This document shows, in pieces, positions 6,442 through 7,826 of a stretch of DNA of 7,826 bases. This DNA is from an uncultured bacterium (lineage in GTDB: Bacteria > Cyanobacteriota > Vampirovibrionia > Gastranaerophilales > Gastranaerophilaceae). The notes beneath the pieces were generated by a model. That model made no database searches, had not been told where the DNA came from, and saw nothing but the letters and a program-made list of their open reading frames with translations. The translations under genes were made by a program, and so were the position numbers. Position 1 is the first letter of the stretch. Each line of letters starts with the position of its first letter. The DNA lies in assembly GCA_948888345.1 (NCBI GenBank), contig CAQTPN010000057.1, positions 1-7,826 of the forward strand, written 5' to 3'.

Positions 6442-7596
6442 ATGGATAAGAAAATTAAAACTGCGGTTATATTCGGCACAAGGCCCGAGGCTATTAAGAT
6501 GGCACCCCTTGTTTTAGAGCTTAAAAGATGCTCTGAATTTGAGCCTGTTGTAATTGTGACAGCACAGCACAGGCAAATGCTTGACCAGGTGCTTGATTTA
6601 TTTAATATCACCCCGGATTTTGATTTAAATTTAATGAAGCCTAATCAAAATTTATGGGGTTTAACTTCCGATATTCTTCTTGAGACAAAAAAGATTTTTG
6701 AAGAGATTAAACCTGATATAGTGCTTATGCATGGAGATACAACAACTGCTTTTGCAAGTGCCTTGAGTGCGTTTTATGCAAGAGTGCCTGTTGGCCATGT
6801 GGAGGCAGGGCTTCGAACCTTTAACAAAGATTATCCTTTTCCTGAGGAGATTAACAGGGTTTTAGCGGATGCTGTTTCAGATTTACATTTTGCACCGACA
6901 GAGGGTTCAGTTCAAAATCTTTTAAATTCAGGAATAAAAGAAGGTGTTTCAAACGGCGGCCCCGACAGCATTTACGAAGATGGAAGAAGGATTTATAAAA
7001 CAGGAAACACGGTAATAGATGCACTTTTATATACCGTTGAAAAAAATGTGGATTTATCTTATCTTAGGCTTTCAAGTGATTTGAAAACCGTTCTTTTAAC
7101 CTCCCACAGAAGAGAAAATTTCGGCAGGCCCTTAGAAAATATTTGCGATGCAATTTTAGATATTGTAAGAGAAAATGAAGATATCGAAGTTGTCTACCCC
7201 GTACATTTAAACCCCAACGTACGGAATACCGTATTTAAAAAACTTGATAAGGTCGACAGGATAAAACTTATTGAACCATTGGATTATGCACCGTTTTGCG
7301 CTTTGATGAAGCACGCGCACATAATTTTAACAGATTCCGGCGGAGTACAGGAAGAAGCACCATCACTCGGGGTACCCGTGCTTGTTTTAAGGGATGAAAC
7401 AGAAAGGCCGGAGGCAGTGGAGAGCGGGTGCGTTAAACTTGTCGGAACCGATAGAGAAAAAATTAAATCTACCGTAAATAAGCTTCTATCTGATGAAGAA
7501 TTTTATAATTCCATGAAAATGGCTGTAAATCCTTACGGGGACGGCCTTGCTTCAAAAAGAATAGCAAATATTATAAAAACAAAGTTTAACAAATAA
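6442..7596 (+). CDS. wecB: UDP-N-acetylglucosamine 2-epimerase (non-hydrolysing)
   Basis: A 384-residue cytoplasmic enzyme (WecB/MnaA family, GT-B fold) interconverting UDP-GlcNAc and UDP-ManNAc, the ManNAc donor precursor for surface polysaccharides. Visible family motifs are GTRPEAIKMAP (12-22; Arg14 and Lys19 match E. coli R10/K15), TAQHRQMLDQ (40-49), HGDTT (97-101; Asp99), GHVEAGLRT (118-126; Glu121), PFPEEINR (132-139; Glu135), TGNTVIDAL (187-195), SHRRENFG (221-228; His222), and the UDP-binding TDSGGVQEEAPSLGVPVLVLR (297-317) with ERPE (321-324). All catalytic positions known from the E. coli enzyme are present, so it should be active. Between NSGI and IYKTGNTV there is a Gly/Asp-rich insertion of about 14 residues that I do not expect in E. 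coli WecB. Start: ATG 6442 opens directly onto MDKKIKTAVIFGTRPE. An in-frame TTG at 6424 would overlap the promoter. There is no Shine-Dalgarno sequence. No ManNAc dehydrogenase or glycosyltransferase gene is adjacent, so the polysaccharide it serves cannot be told. Confidence 0.95.
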   Translation: MDKKIKTAVIFGTRPEAIKMAPLVLELKRCSEFEPVVIVTAQHRQMLDQVLDLFNITPDFDLNLMKPNQNLWGLTSDILLETKKIFEEIKPDIVLMHGDTTTAFASALSAFYARVPVGHVEAGLRTFNKDYPFPEEINRVLADAVSDLHFAPTEGSVQNLLNSGIKEGVSNGGPDSIYEDGRRIYKTGNTVIDALLYTVEKNVDLSYLRLSSDLKTVLLTSHRRENFGRPLENICDAILDIVRENEDIEVVYPVHLNPNVRNTVFKKLDKVDRIKLIEPLDYAPFCALMKHAHIILTDSGGVQEEAPSLGVPVLVLRDETERPEAVESGCVKLVGTDREKIKSTVNKLLSDEEFYNSMKMAVNPYGDGLASKRIANIIKTKFNK

Positions 7597-7633
7597 GCTT
7601 TTTAACATTTTTGCAATAATAAATAAATATATT

Positions 7634-7662
7634 AAAAAACCCGCTTGAAATGAGCGGGTTTT
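7634..7662. terminator. bidirectional terminator between wecB and rpsI
   Basis: A perfect 10-bp stem pairs AAAACCCGCT (7636-7645) with AGCGGGTTTT (7653-7662) around a 7-nt loop. On the minus strand it is followed by six T (7639-7634) and an AT-rich tail, making it a good rpsI terminator five bases after the rpsI stop. On the plus strand it gives four T, adequate for wecB, whose stop is 39 bases upstream. Confidence 0.85.
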
Positions 7663-7667
7663 GATAA

Positions 7668-7826
7668 TTATCTTTTTGAGAATTGGAATCTTTTTCTTGC
7701 TCTTTTTCTGCCGTATTTTTTACGTTCTTTAATGCGTGCGTCTCTTGTTAATAAACCTTCTTGTTTTAGAGAGGGTTTGAATTCTTCGTTGATTTCAACC
7801 AATGCTCTTGAAATAGCAAGCTGGAT
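7668..7826 (-). CDS. rpsI: 30S ribosomal protein S9, C-terminal part (gene runs off the window)
   Basis: The last 52 codons plus a TAA stop (7670-7668) are present; the start lies beyond 7826. The peptide contains the S9 signature AISRALVE, then [20 protein letters not shown] and the terminal RFQFSKR. In the small subunit the basic C-terminal tail of S9 reaches the P site and contacts the tRNA anticodon arm, and the terminal SKR is intact here. The usual DPR is DAR in this protein, a minor change. In most bacteria rplM (L13) lies immediately upstream in the same operon, which here would be outside the window. Confidence 0.97.
   Translation of the reverse strand: MQLAISRALVEINEEFKPSLKQEGLLTRDARIKERKKYGRKRARKRFQFSKR

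Overview
The window reads as ordinary chromosome from an AT-rich bacterium with an outer membrane. My best lineage guess is a non-photosynthetic relative of the Cyanobacteria (Vampirovibrionia/Melainabacteria, Gastranaerophilales-like). This is inference from three things: an Omp85/BamA protein with three POTRA domains, which is the cyanobacterial arrangement; a DNA gyrase A subunit whose C-terminal domain carries a cyanobacterial-looking NRATRGKGG...KEDD segment in place of the usual QRRGGKG box; and the low GC. No database search was possible.

Layout, left to right: (1) an Omp85/BamA outer-membrane assembly protein on +, with a promoter just upstream of its start; (2) a 256-bp convergent intergenic stretch with three inverted repeats, the two strongest oriented as terminators for the gene on the other strand; (3) gyrA on -, whose best start is a TTG behind a strong Shine-Dalgarno sequence, giving 849 residues; (4) a 177-bp divergent promoter region; (5) on +, a 449-residue protein made almost wholly of degenerate YD/RHS-like repeats, with no signal peptide and no recognisable toxin or enzyme domain; (6) a strong Rho-independent terminator whose T-tract overlaps the putative -35 of the next gene; (7) wecB/mnaA-type UDP-GlcNAc 2-epimerase on +, possibly transcribed without a leader; (8) a bidirectional terminator; (9) the 3' end of rpsI (ribosomal protein S9) on -, cut by the window edge.

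The genes look like separate transcription units, not one pathway: strands alternate and four of the five have a visible terminator or promoter. BamA (outer membrane biogenesis) and WecB (UDP-ManNAc for surface polysaccharide) both concern the envelope; GyrA and S9 are housekeeping. The YD-repeat protein is the only part whose role cannot be read from its family, and it is the best candidate for something undescribed. I see no mobile element, CRISPR array, tRNA or rRNA.
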